Origin: Mercurialis annua
Lineage: Eukaryota > Streptophyta > Magnoliopsida > Malpighiales > Euphorbiaceae
Reading direction: 5' to 3'
NCBI RefSeq assembly: GCF_937616625.2
Contig: NC_065570.1
Coordinates: 68,289,665-68,353,664 of the forward strand
Length of the DNA: 64,000 nt
Shown: piece after piece, positions 46,780 through 58,400 of the stretch
Position numbering within the stretch: position 1 is the stretch's first letter
Layout of the letters: every line of letters starts with the position of its first letter
Program-made: the position numbers and the translations under genes
Notes under the pieces: generated by a model
Seen by the model: the letters and a program-made list of their open reading frames with translations, nothing else
Told to the model about the DNA's origin: nothing
Databases searched by the model: none

Positions 46780-49700
46780 TTATCTATTATATACATAATA
46801 TTTTGCAAAATAAAGGAAAGCTATCAATTGTACAATGCTGAGCCCTGTGAGTAGCCAATAGAAGTAATCAAGATGACCGCGATTCAGATTATTAGCAAAC
46901 CAACTATCATGCCCTTCGTGACTGGTGACATTGTCAATCGCAGATACAAGAAAGCTGCTGATAAAGCTCCCTACACCAAAGATGCTGAGGTAGAGCGAAA
47001 GCCCCACACTCTTCAAGTCACTAGGAACCTGATCATAAAAGAATTCTTGCAGACCAACCATTGTAAATGCTTCAGAAACTCCGAACAGTACATATTGAGG
47101 AATTAGCCACCACACGCTCATTGGAACTGTCACATTTGGCTTATCAACTAATCCATGTTTTCGAGCAATTTCGAGCCTTTTTATCTCAACCACAGCAGCA
47201 ATTGCCATAGACACAGCTGATAAGAATATTCCAGTTCCAATCCTCTGAAGCATTGTAATGCCTGAAGGTTTCCTAGTTATAGTCCTTGCTATTGGAACAA
47301 AGACACGGTCATAAATCGGAATGGATAAGAAAATTGCAAGGCTGATAAAGGATTGAAGTGTAGCTGGTGGTATGTCAATACTCGGTGAAATTGACCTATC
47401 CATCGTTACTCCTTGCTTGGTGAAGAAAGTCGAGGACTGTGAATAAACAACAGCATATACCAAGCATGAACTCCATATCGGAACAAGTCTAAGTACTGCC
47501 TTAGCTTCTTCAACTTCACTAAGACTACATACATTCTCATCTTCTTTTGACCCATCTGAAGCAAGCAAGGCTTTATTGAGAAAGCTGGCACATCGGAAGA
47601 TCGAAATGTCATTTTTAGAACAGTTTTCAGCTGGAAAAAATAATTAAGATGGGCCGTATAATTGTTTCAATCACACAAAGATGCAAAGTCAATTTCAGAA
47701 GAGTTTTGGTAAAAGATCAAAGATGCACAAATCATTTTTCTTCAATGATCAAACATTTACTTCAAAACTATAGTCATTTCACAGTAAGTTAAGCATTAGG
47801 GAAATAAATCATCTTGGAGACATTTTGCACAATAAGTCAATAGATCTTCTTATTGGAGAGCAACTTCTTACAAATCCTAAAACCAATGTCTTGTAAAAAT
47901 GAGCAAGAACGATAGAAAGCCTACAATGAAAAGTTACTAAAAGCACAAAAATACACACTCTGCATTTCATATTAGTCATGCTCAGATTATAAATTTTACA
48001 AGTTTATGGAAGAAAACAAGGCATAATGAAACACCATCTATTAACTCAAGTATTTGGATAGGATTTTTAAAGGTATTCCCAAGTTTAAGGGCTTTAATTG
48101 CCAGGGCTTCGTATCCTTGGGCATGACCATATACTGCCATTTTGTATGCTATAATGGTTTAAAAGGTAAATGACAAGAATTTCACATCCATCAGAAATGA
48201 ATTTCATTGTTTTAAGTAAGGCTTCATATAATTCAGTAACTTAATTCTGACGTGCACATTCTTTGGATGGGACCTATTAGATCATAATGGAGATTTCGAT
48301 TAATCATGCAAAACTTCTTCAAATTTCTGCTCAGATTACAGATTACTTTTATGAGCCATAAATCCTAAATGTTCTAAAAATCCTTTGGAAGATTACATTT
48401 ATTTGTATGCACATGCAGTTCTGTCGTTTTATTTTCTAAAGAGCATAAAGGTTTTATCTTACCTGAATTGCTCAGAACTCCGGTGAGGTAGTGTTCCACG
48501 AGCCTCTTCCTCCAAAGCTATTATAGAAGGGGATGCTCGCCGATTCCTAATTGTGGCTAGAAATACCCGACCAATTCTTTGAAACGCACTTCTCTCTTCT
48601 ACTTTGGCACTATAGCGATATGTCTTAGTTCCAAGTAAGAATACAACGAGGGCAATAATCATCATAACACATGGGATTCCAAATCCAAGACCCCAATTAA
48701 GGTTGTCTTGTATGTAGTTTAACACTGAAAGTGATATCATGGTGCCTCCGCACATGCAAAAATACCACCAATTGAAGAATGAGCTTTTGGCTTTGCACTC
48801 CTTAGGATCTTGTCCATCAAACTGATCTGCTCCAAAAGCCTGAACACAGGGTTTGTGCCCTCCTTGGCCAAGAGCTACCAAATACAGAGAAGAGAAAAAC
48901 AAAACAACTTGAATCATATTAGGAGAGCATGATGCAACAGGTTTGGTGCTTGAGCAGTCAGAAGCACTGAAAGAAGGAAGCACAGCCGACAGAGTCAACA
49001 AGCCAAGTCCCTGATGATGATAAAGGACACAACATTAACTTACAATAAATCAGCACAAACATTGAACTCAACTTCCCAGCAAGTAGGACAAAATTTGGTT
49101 TGAAGCAAGCTTTACAAAAATTTAAAGGAATCCAAATTAACATGAGGAACTCAACATGTTTCATAAGCAGGTCTCAATTCCATTTTAAAATCCAAGAAAA
49201 AACGAGTTTATGATCATAAGCATGAGCCAAAAGTAAAATCCTACTTATATAAGATTCCCAAGTCCAGAAAACCATTTTACTTCACCACTACACTATACAT
49301 TGCCATCAGCATAAATTCACTACAAATTCAAGAAAGCAATAGAATGATCAGGCTATTATAAAAACACAACTCATGAGCTCCAACATTCTCGGAAACTGTT
49401 AGGGAAGCGAGCGAAGCCGGCTCGTCAGCTGCTCAAAATCGGCTTGAAAAACACTCGAATTCCTCGAGAATAACAAGTTATTTAATTAACAAGTTCAACA
49501 ACATTTTGAATATCAAAGTAAGCAACTGCAGGAACTCACAAGCTTAATCAAGTAACTATACCATTTTATCTTTAATATATAAGAGACGAATTTGAACCTT
49601 AAATGAAGTAAATTAGCTAAATTTAACTTAAATGCATCTAATTAGATATGAAAATTGTCGAGAGTAAATTAATTACCAGTATATATATAAGAGAGGCAAC

Positions 49701-50090
49701 GATAATAGTGCGGTATCTACCAAGGAAAGCATCAGCAACAAATGCACCAAACAACGGCAATAACGACGCCGCTCCAGACCATGCGTTCACATTGGCCGCT
49801 GCAAAAGCCGTGGACTGAGCAAGCGGACCGGTCAAATACGTAATTAAGTTGGATGCTATTCCATAATAAGCAAATCTCTCTGCCACTTCCACTCCTAATA
49901 TGAAATAAATCAAATAAATCATAAATTAAGTTGGATGCTGTTTTTGAATTTATAAGAAATTACCTATAATGAAAGCAGCGGATCTCCAGCCACCGGAGTT
50001 GGATCGGAAAACGGGTCGGCCATTAAAATCAACGGAGCCTTCAACGGCGTCGTACAAGAGTGGAGTTTGTACGTCAGGAGTGACGGCCAT
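46780..50090 (-). CDS. NPF5.10-like: NRT1/PTR family transporter, NPF5.10-like, 565 aa
   Basis: Proton-coupled transporter of the NPF family (nitrate, peptides, hormones or specialised metabolites); the substrate cannot be told from sequence. Exons: 49964-50090, 49677-49894, 48463-49010 and 46780-47584. The ATG at 50090 starts a short cytoplasmic N-terminus, and the next exon opens with VEVAERFAYYG, which contains the ExxER proton-coupling motif. Hydrophobic segments, the central charged loop (about 260-320) and the conserved VPIWSSCLVYAVVYSQSSTFF and QEFFYDQVP blocks are all present. The length fits the family (about 560-600). Frame demands that exon 4 starts at 47584 after GTGCCAG, giving ...SSEQFS-FLNKALL. 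The stronger-looking acceptor TTTTTTCCAG about 50 bp upstream would create an immediate stop. The best resemblance is to the NPF5 clade, from GGWRSAAFIIG and the overall pattern; the member number is approximate. Confidence 0.93.
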
Positions 50091-51540
50091 GGCTTCTCTT
50101 TGTATTGGCACCACCAGAATGCTATCTTGTTGGAGTTATAACGTGAATTGTAATGATATGGTCATTGTCTTGACGTATAACTTTGTCGGAGTTTAGTTAG
50201 TTGTTTTGTGGGGTTGCGGCACTGCTCATCACATTTGGAATTTTTCAGTCAACTTGATCTTTCTATTATCTTCATTCTTTCTGTATTTCTAAGGGTTCCG
50301 AAATAAATTATGAGTCTTAACGAAACCTAAAATTCCCAACCTTCCGAAGGCTCCGTTATGACTCTTTATGTTTTTAGGAAAGAGTGCGGAGTTTAGATTT
50401 CGTTAATATGAGGGTCATAATTAAGTCTAAATATGAAGGGGTCTTAAGAATCTACGTGGAAATATGAGGGTCATTTTTTAGCCTTTTACCTTAATTTAAT
50501 AAGCTTTAATGTAAGTTATAGAAATGAAGAAATTTCGAAAGTGATGAATATAATTAAGTTGAATTTAATTATTTAAATTCAATTAATTAAATTTTATTAA
50601 AAGAGACATATTAATTGAAAATTACATATATTTAAAATAATATTATATAAATGAAAAATTAATTGTGAAATTTTAAAAGTTTTGTTAGAGAGTATTAACA
50701 TTTATATGTTATGAAATATAAAAAGTTTTTAAGTAAATATTATAAGTGAAATACATAATTTTATTCATAGTTATGAATTTGAAAAGTTTTAAATCTTATA
50801 AATTAGGAAAAAATATATTTTTTAAACTTAAAATTACAATGTAATTATCCAAAGTGTAAACTAATAGAATTTTTAAGCATTATGATTGTAAAATTTGAAG
50901 AATTTTAGTATATCAATACTCTTTATTTATTGAATGTAAATTATTTTATATGTAATTATTAAATTTAAATTGTATTATATTATAAAATTTTATCTATAAT
51001 TATAGACATTATTTTAAGTTAATATAAAATATAGAGAACTAACGACATATAAATTTGTCGTAAATTCTCTATTTTTTTTTTAAATTGCTTAATCGGTTAA
51101 ACCGAGAACCAATGATCAAACCGATTCGAGTTAAGCACCGAGATATCATAATGCCAACCTTAGAAAAGTTTGTGCAACCATTTATGCCGAGGTTTGATGG
51201 CCCTTGACAATATATGGATCGAGAACTTTCTGAACAACGAGGAGATGTGGAGAGTGGTGGACAAAGAGATATGTTGGAACAACACCAACAACTGAGGCAT
51301 GGACACTGGCGGATCTAGTCATAAAATTTTGAGATGGCCAATTTATGACTAAATTATATATTATATCTAATTTTTAATATAATACATAAAATAAAATTTT
51401 AAATAATTCATATTTAATATAAAAAAATTGAGTCGAGTCCGAGACAAGTCAAGCTCGAACTTGAATTTAAGTTTGAATGAATTTGACTTATCAAGCTCGA
51501 ACTCCGGCTCAACAAAAAATAAAAACATATTAAATTTATT
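50091..51540. other. NPF promoter side and intergenic
   Basis: No gene. Around 50290-50480 GAGGGTCAT and AAATATGAAGGGGTC phrases recur in both orientations and may be a decayed foldback element. The rest is AT-rich. Confidence 0.45.
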
Positions 51541-53110
51541 TATTTTAATTTTTTTATAAAATTTAATCAATTATTTTAAATTCTGACCTTTGTTTAAGCA
51601 TGAAAATTCTCTGATTTGGCATCACATTGTTTATGGCAACTACGCAGTTAAGTCAGATTGTTACCAAACTTTAATTGTGGATGGTTTTGAGAGTTTGAAT
51701 GGACCTTTACTGATGGAAAGGAAGCAGTGGAAATTCCTGTGAAATTTGAATATCCCAAATAAGATTACGATCTTCATTCAGAGAGCTTTGTTCAATGGTC
51801 TTCCAACAGACACAGCTCTTCACCATAAAATTTAGATGGATTTTGAGTGTATTCTCTGCAAAAAGCCTGAAACAGTAATGCATATTTTATTCCATTGTCC
51901 CTTTGCTTGTAGGGTCTGGTTCATCTCTCCAGTTCTTTTGTTGTATTTTAGTTTTTTTATATAAAATTTAATTAATTATTTTAAATTCTGACCTTCGGTC
52001 AAGCTGGAAGATTCTCTGATTTGACATCACACTATTCATGGCAATTACAAAATTAAGTCAGGTTATTACCAAATTTTAATTAAGGATGATTTTGAGGGTT
52101 TGAATGGACCTTTACTGATGGAAAGAAAGCAGTGGAAATTCCTGTGAAATCGGAATATCCCAAATAAGATTAAGATCTTCATCCAGAGAGCTTTGTTCAA
52201 TGGTCTTCTAACAGGCACAACTCTTCGCCATAAAACTTAGATGGATCTTGAGTTTATTCTCTGCAAAAAGTCCGAAACAGTAATGCATATTTTATTCCAT
52301 TGTCCCTTTGCTTGTTGGGTCTGGTTCATCTCTCCAGTTCTTCTGTTGTCTCACATACTCCCAAGTGATAGTCTGGCTGAGGTGTGGATAGCCATTATAT
52401 CAGATTTCTCCTCTCAGGATCAAGCAGAAGAGATCATCCACTTGTTCTGTCATACCGTTTGGGCAATCTAGAAAGCTAGAAATTCCAGGATTTTCCAATC
52501 TTTTAGTTGATCTGAGGAGACTAAAATAGCTAATGCTCACCACTATTTCTTGAGTTTCAGAGAAGCTAACAAAGCAGTTCCTAGTACCCCAGCAAAAGTC
52601 TTGTCTCTCCCAGGGATGAAGCTACACTTTTGCAAGATAGGCAGAAGGTTTCCATTTGATGCTATTCATATTAATATAGATGTTGGTTCCTATAAAAATC
52701 TCATATTTTGGGCGATAGCTTGTGTGGTAAGGAATTCTCAAGGCTGTCTAGTAGGCAAATTTTCAGCAATCTACCAATACATTTGGGACCCAAATATCCT
52801 GGAGTTCATTGCTCTTAGAGATGATATGCATTGGAGCCTCTCCAAGGGTTGCAAAAAGCGTATTTTCGAATACGATGCCATTCAAGTGTCTTAGGCTTTT
52901 AATACAGGAGTTTGTCCGGTTGCGAATTGCCTAAGCATTTGTCACGATATTTGGCGTTGTAAATCGTCCTTTGAATACATAGATATGTAGTTTATAGGTT
53001 GTAATAGTAATAGAGAAGCCCAGTAGGCTAGGGCTAGCTTCAAATTCTTTTGTAATCCGCAAAATTCGATGTAGAATTTATCTCTATCTATTTAGTTTTG
53101 GTAGAAAAAA
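51541..53110 (+). pseudogene. LINE 3' remnant (zf-RVT, RNase H) with an internal tandem duplication
   Basis: Translated in the plus direction with stops, the sequence reads as the C-terminal part of an L1-type LINE. A zinc-binding reverse-transcriptase-associated domain is followed by a degraded RNase H-like domain. The first shows as CKKSETVMHILFHCPFACW, with the Cys-x-His-Cys pattern. The second lies at about 52620-52895 and includes ACVVRNSQGCLVGKF. The zf-RVT part is duplicated head to tail: unit 1 51541-51943, unit 2 51944-52349, about 90% alike by eye. Each unit carries the same stop after the phrase encoding KQWKFL. Dead element; the small open frames inside are leftovers. Confidence 0.8.
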
Positions 53111-53227
53111 CACTATACTTTAATATTTTAATATCGTAAATATTTATCAGTTTATTACATGAACGAGGTATTATAAGGGATGGCTTTGAATAATCACTCA
53201 TATTTATTTATTTATTTAGGGAGGGGA

Positions 53228-54637
53228 CTAAGTCACATGAAGACCATTAGCGAAAAAGGAAGAAAATGCCTCCATTTCATGCCTTAACAATGATACTCCA
53301 ACTTCAACACCTCCATTTCCATTTCTGTCACCAATCATTGAAAAACCATTAATATTTGATATCCCACAAATACTTTCCCAATTAATGGCTTCAATAGTGG
53401 CTTTCTCAGGAATCCCCCATCCAAAGTCGAGTTCATAAAACATAATACGAGGTGACCCAAGTAAGTAAATTTGTTGCACATCTCGTTCTGTATTACCTAA
53501 CTGAACCAGACTTTTTCTTGCTTCTCGGAAAACTCCTTTCTTCAACCTTTCAGTCATCTCATAAATCTTTTTCGCTATTACAGCAACTCCATTTTCTTGC
53601 ATGAAATCCTTAGCTTCTGAAATAGTTTCGTACAAGAAAATACAATTGCCAAAATAGTTTTGCGGAACTGGCGGGTCTAGCCGGCTCCGACAATCTGCCG
53701 GAAATACAATTCCGACCTTTCTGTTACCGTCTCCTCCTCTAGCTTTCACCATGCAGACTGATATATAAGCGCAAGTTATAACAAATGTCGAGAAATTGAA
53801 TTCTTCATTATCTTCTGCAGTATTTTCTTTTAGCTTTCTGATGTTACCGCGGCTTAACTGAAAGCTAGCTTGAACTAAATCTTTTGACATTTGATCATTA
53901 TTAGATGCGATTTCCAAGGTTCTTGGGATGTATTTGATAGCTAACCCGCTCAATCCTAAAGATTTTAAAAGGAATGAAAAATAAAATCTATTGATACATT
54001 TTCGATCAAAAGACGGGGTCAGCTCCGGCTGTAGATCGGGAAATATGAACGTTGAGTCATCAATTTTCTTGGTTTGTTTAGCAGTATAAGCCCAAGCTTT
54101 CATGAACAGAGATGCACCCATACCATCAACGACCGAATGTTGTATGTTAGTGGCAATGGAAAATCCTTTGTCAGGAAATAAAGTAATCTGCACAGACATA
54201 ATAGATGCCAATTTTCTTGATGTAAACAACTCAGGTACATAATCACAATGCTGAGAAACCTCGCGCACTTCATCCCCGACCAAGCTCTCGAAATCTGCAT
54301 TAGACTCCGCAATCGTTAGCGAAATGGAGTCGGTCGGAGCATAGCGAATGACGGGTTTAAGAGCGAAAAATGGCCAGGTGAGGCGGCCAGCAAGAGGTAG
54401 AAAGTGGACCAAGGTTCTTGAGAGTGAACCTTTCAGAATCGGAAGGATTTCCATGTTGAACAAGGTAGGGTTTAATCCGGTGTGCTTGTAAAAGTAAATG
54501 CATCCAACCGGAGGAAGAATCAGCATTATGGTATCGATAAAAGTGAAAGAAAGAGATAACTCGGTGGTTCTGACATAGTCGCTCGCCGGAGCCACCTGAC
54601 AAACCTGCAGAATTTTTAAAGAGTTTGATGATGCCAT
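53228..54637 (-). CDS. BAHD acyltransferase, malonyl/aromatic transferase type, 469 aa
   Basis: Cytosolic CoA-dependent acyltransferase that moves an acyl group (often malonyl or hydroxycinnamoyl) to a hydroxyl of flavonoid or phenolic glycosides. It is a single uninterrupted exon of normal family length. The catalytic HxxxD motif is HSVVD at 167-171, the DFGWG structural motif is intact at 404-408, and YFGNC at 328-332 is a mark of the anthocyanin/phenolic glucoside malonyltransferase clade. The N-terminal QVCQVAPASDYV and the LPLAGRL block at 80-86 agree. The acyl donor and acceptor cannot be fixed from sequence. A TATA element lies about 90 bp upstream. The gene sits between two LINE remnants and shows no clustering with other pathway genes in this window. 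Confidence 0.94.
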   Translation of the reverse strand: MASSNSLKILQVCQVAPASDYVRTTELSLSFTFIDTIMLILPPVGCIYFYKHTGLNPTLFNMEILPILKGSLSRTLVHFLPLAGRLTWPFFALKPVIRYAPTDSISLTIAESNADFESLVGDEVREVSQHCDYVPELFTSRKLASIMSVQITLFPDKGFSIATNIQHSVVDGMGASLFMKAWAYTAKQTKKIDDSTFIFPDLQPELTPSFDRKCINRFYFSFLLKSLGLSGLAIKYIPRTLEIASNNDQMSKDLVQASFQLSRGNIRKLKENTAEDNEEFNFSTFVITCAYISVCMVKARGGDGNRKVGIVFPADCRSRLDPPVPQNYFGNCIFLYETISEAKDFMQENGVAVIAKKIYEMTERLKKGVFREARKSLVQLGNTERDVQQIYLLGSPRIMFYELDFGWGIPEKATIEAINWESICGISNINGFSMIGDRNGNGGVEVGVSLLRHEMEAFSSFFANGLHVT

Positions 54638-54723
54638 GAGAAAGTGTAACAGAGGATATGATTTTAGATGAACTACACCAGAAGATGAACTGATTTTCTA
54701 TCAGACTGGACAAAATTAAAGAA

Positions 54724-54732
54724 GATATATAG
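54724..54732 (-). promoter_or_regulatory. Probable TATA box of the BAHD gene
   Basis: CTATATATC on the minus strand lies about 90 bp upstream of the ATG at 54637, which would allow a leader of roughly 60 bases. Confidence 0.5.
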
Positions 54733-55038
54733 ATATGAATTGAGATTCATGAACAAGCTGTCGATGCAAATTTTAGGGCCCAAGAAGATTATGGACAGAT
54801 TAGGAAGATTATGCAGAAAATGAAATTTACTTGTTCTTTATTATAATACATACTCCAATTCAATTCACTTCAAAAAAATTAGATTTATTAGACAAAATCA
54901 CATCATCATAATACCTTTGATGATAAAATATTACTTGATAAATTGAAACAGTCATGATTACTAATAAAATAATTTCTCGTTTTCTCCATATTGCGTGTAT
55001 ATAAATCATAGACTTTTGAGTTGGATGATTAAAATTTA

Positions 55039-55328
55039 GGTTAAGTACAAATTAAATCACGAACTTTAGCACGATTTGTAAGTACAATACGGACTTTAAT
55101 TCTTGACAAAATCAGTCACCAATTTACACGTTTCGGCAAATCATAATACCGAGCTATATTTCGGGGAAAAAACTGTGGACATAGTCACATCAGCATCTTT
55201 TCGACGAAAAATAGTTTGGTATTCTGATATGCCAAAAACTGAAAGTTGGTGACTATTTTTGTCAAATTTTAAAATTTGTGTTGTAATTGCAAAAACGCTA
55301 AAATTTATGATTTATTTTGCATTTAACC
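55039..55328. mobile_element. Foldback MITE upstream of the BAHD gene
   Basis: Begins GGTTAAGTACAAATTAAATC and ends with its approximate reverse, GATTTATTTTGCATTTAACC. Inner blocks such as TCACCAATTTACACG and AAAGTTGGTGACT also pair. The flanks TAAAATTTA and CTTAAAATC resemble each other but are not identical. Confidence 0.6.
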
Positions 55329-55416
55329 CTTAAAATCAGGCTCAATCCATCAAAATGCTCATATACTTTTAATTTTTTATTTATCTAGTCTTTTTTTAAA
55401 ATTTGTTCTTTAAAAG

Positions 55417-58400
55417 TTTTTTTTTTTTTTGGGTAAATGATTATTGAATTAGCACGTCCACAAAGAAGTGGAAGGCAAAAGTCTTTTCGAAAAAAGACGG
55501 GCTACAAAAAATTACAGAAGAAGTTTAAGTTTCTAAAAACATCATTCGGCGAATAATTAAAACCGCTATTGTTATCCTTGTAGTAGATAACTGCATTGCA
55601 AATCGACGAGTACACCAATGAGTTGATGTCCACAATTTCATGTCTGAAAGTCCTCCTGTTTCTTGCTTTCCATAACTCCCAGATACCGAAAAACCATATA
55701 GACTGCCAAAGACAACGATATCGCTTGCTTGAAAGAGAACTCCAAAAGTCAAAAAAATGATGAATTGAGGTTGGAGCAGCCCATTGAATGCTGCAACAAT
55801 GCAGAATTGAGTTCCAAAATTCCCAAGCGAAACGGCATTGCAAAATAATATGGATACTCGACTCTTCTTCGGAACAAAGCAAGCAAGTAGAATTAAAAGA
55901 TGAAATAACACCTCGACGGGCTAACAAAGCGTTAGAAGATATCCGGTCCCTAGCCAAAAGCCACATAAAGAATTGAATGCGAGGAGGAATACTGAATTTC
56001 CAAAATCTGCTGAGCTGAGGAGATGGAGAACCAACTGAAGCATGCCAAAAGTGCGAGAAGGTTGCCGGAGAGAAAGGTTTGCTGTTCCATTCGAACAGGT
56101 CAGGTCCCATAGAGGGAAAATTATCAGAAATAATGGCCAAAAGAGAGCTGAGTTGAGATTGTTCTCCAAGACGAAGCCGCCGCTGCCAAACAAAGCTAAA
56201 ATTCTGCTGCCCAGAATTAAATAACACTGACACAGAAGAATATTTATTGCGGCAAAGATTGAACAAACCAGGGAAAAGCAAATTGAATGAATTGTTTCCT
56301 GCCCAAACATCAAACCAAAACCTCACATTTTCTCCTGAACCCAAGCTAATACGCAAGCCATTTTTGAAGAAGTTCCAAAATTGCTGCTGAGAAACACAAG
56401 AAGAATGGACACCTTTCCAAAGATGAGATAAACGACGAGTATCTACTTGTTCGATGTCAAACCAATGAGACAAGCTTGAGCTACAACTGATTACGCTAAA
56501 CCAAAGAGAGAGTTTATCTGAGATACCAAGTTTCCAAATCCACTTTAAAAGTAAAATCTGATTTTTAAATTTCATAGGAGAAATATTCAAACCTCCATAT
56601 GCAAAAGGCATGCAAACATCCACCCATGAGACCTTGCTGAAACCAGATTTTAAGACCGAACCACTCCATAAAAAACGGCGCATCAATTGCTCCAGAGACA
56701 AAACCACCGAACTCGGAATGCGAAACGAAGAAAGATAATAAACTGGAAGACTGCAAAGAACAGACTTAACCAAGACAAGTCTACCAGCAGGAGACAATAA
56801 GTTACCTTTCCATCCGGCTAATTGATTAGAGAAGTTACTTATAATGGGATCCCAATGTTTAGCTTTAATTGGCTTCAGAGAAAGAGGCAAACCCAGATAA
56901 GTAATTGGCAATTTTTCAATCTTACAATTGAGAATAGAAGAGGCTGCAACCATGGAAACGTCTTCTACATTGATACCAATGATAGACGACTTTTGATAAT
57001 TAATTTCAAGCCCAGAGACCAACTCGAAACATCTAAGAATCCTCAATAAATTCCGGATCATTTCCATATCCTTAGGCACAAACAAGAGCGTGTCATCAGC
57101 GAACTGCAGAATGGAAATTGGCTCAGCGTAGCCATCAACGTGAATACCATCAATAAGACCTAAATCGACAGCTTTCACAAACAAAGCTTTAAGACCTTCT
57201 ACGGCTAGGACAAAAAGCATCGGAGAAATAGGATCCCCTTGTCTGACTCCTCTGCTCATACTGAAGTTCTTACTAGGACTACCGTTAACAAGAACAGAAA
57301 GTTGCGAAGAAGAAAAAAAGGAACTAATCCAATTAATCCAAGTAGCATCAAAATTCATCCTAGCCATAACTTTGAGAATAAAATCCCATGATATTGAGTC
57401 AAACGCTTTTTTAAAATCAAGTTTAATGAGAAAAACTTGATCTTTACGCCTATTAGCAAGATGGATTAGCTCCGAGGCAATCATGTGGCAGTCATGTATA
57501 TTTCTTCCTTTAATAAATCCAAACTGATTATCAGAAATAAGAAGAGGAAGAATAGGAGATAACCTGTTAGCTAACACCTTTGACAATAACTTGAAAACTC
57601 CGTTGATCAAACTAATAGGACGAAAATCTTTGATGTCGATAGCCCCTTTTAATTTCGGAATCAGAACCAAAAAAGCAGTATTCAGACCTGTGGGGAAAAA
57701 TCCAGTCTGATGAAAATTGAAGAACAACTGCAAGATATCATGCTTCAAGATCTTCCAAGCCTTCTTGTAGAAAAAATAATTAAAACCATCTGGACCCGGA
57801 GCTTTATTGTCATCACAACCCAGTAAAGTTAGAAAAATCTCCTCCTCGGTAAAAATAGCCGAAAGACTAGTTGCTTGTTCAGCAGACAAAATTCGAATAG
57901 GCAAATCATCAAGAAAATAATTCAGCTTAGAATGAGGCTTGTATAAATTCTTGTAAAAATTCTGAATATTAAGTTTAATAGACTCTGGAGTGTTAAAACG
58001 CTGATTATCCACTATAATTTCAGAGATGAAGTTGTTCCTAGAGTGGACTGAGGCAATAGTGTGGAAGAATTTGGAGTTCTTATCACCAGAAATATTCCAA
58101 TTCAATCTCGATTTTTGAAGCCATAAGGATTCTAATTGTTTAGAAACCAAGTTGAACTCATCACGCAAACAAGCTAGCTCATCTTGCTCTTGAGACGATA
58201 AAATTCTAAAATCTGCAGCTACTTCAAGAGCTTCTATAGAATTCTGAGCTGATTCAATTTTTGAATTAAGATTGCCAAATGAATTGACATTCCAAGCTTT
58301 AATAATCCTCCTTAATTCTCTTAGTTTAGCAACTAAGCTGTTATGAACAGGAACAGCTGAAATTTCCTTCCATGAATTCGCAACCAAATCATAGAAAGAA

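Noticed and set aside
47585..47635. Extension of NPF exon 4 to the stronger upstream acceptor
   Set aside because: It gives an immediate stop in the frame set by exon 3, so it is not used for the main protein model; it is kept as a finding on alternative splicing.
55525..56313. Several 60-130 codon frames on both strands within the LINE
   Set aside because: They are shadows of the 1,172-codon ORF2 in other frames.
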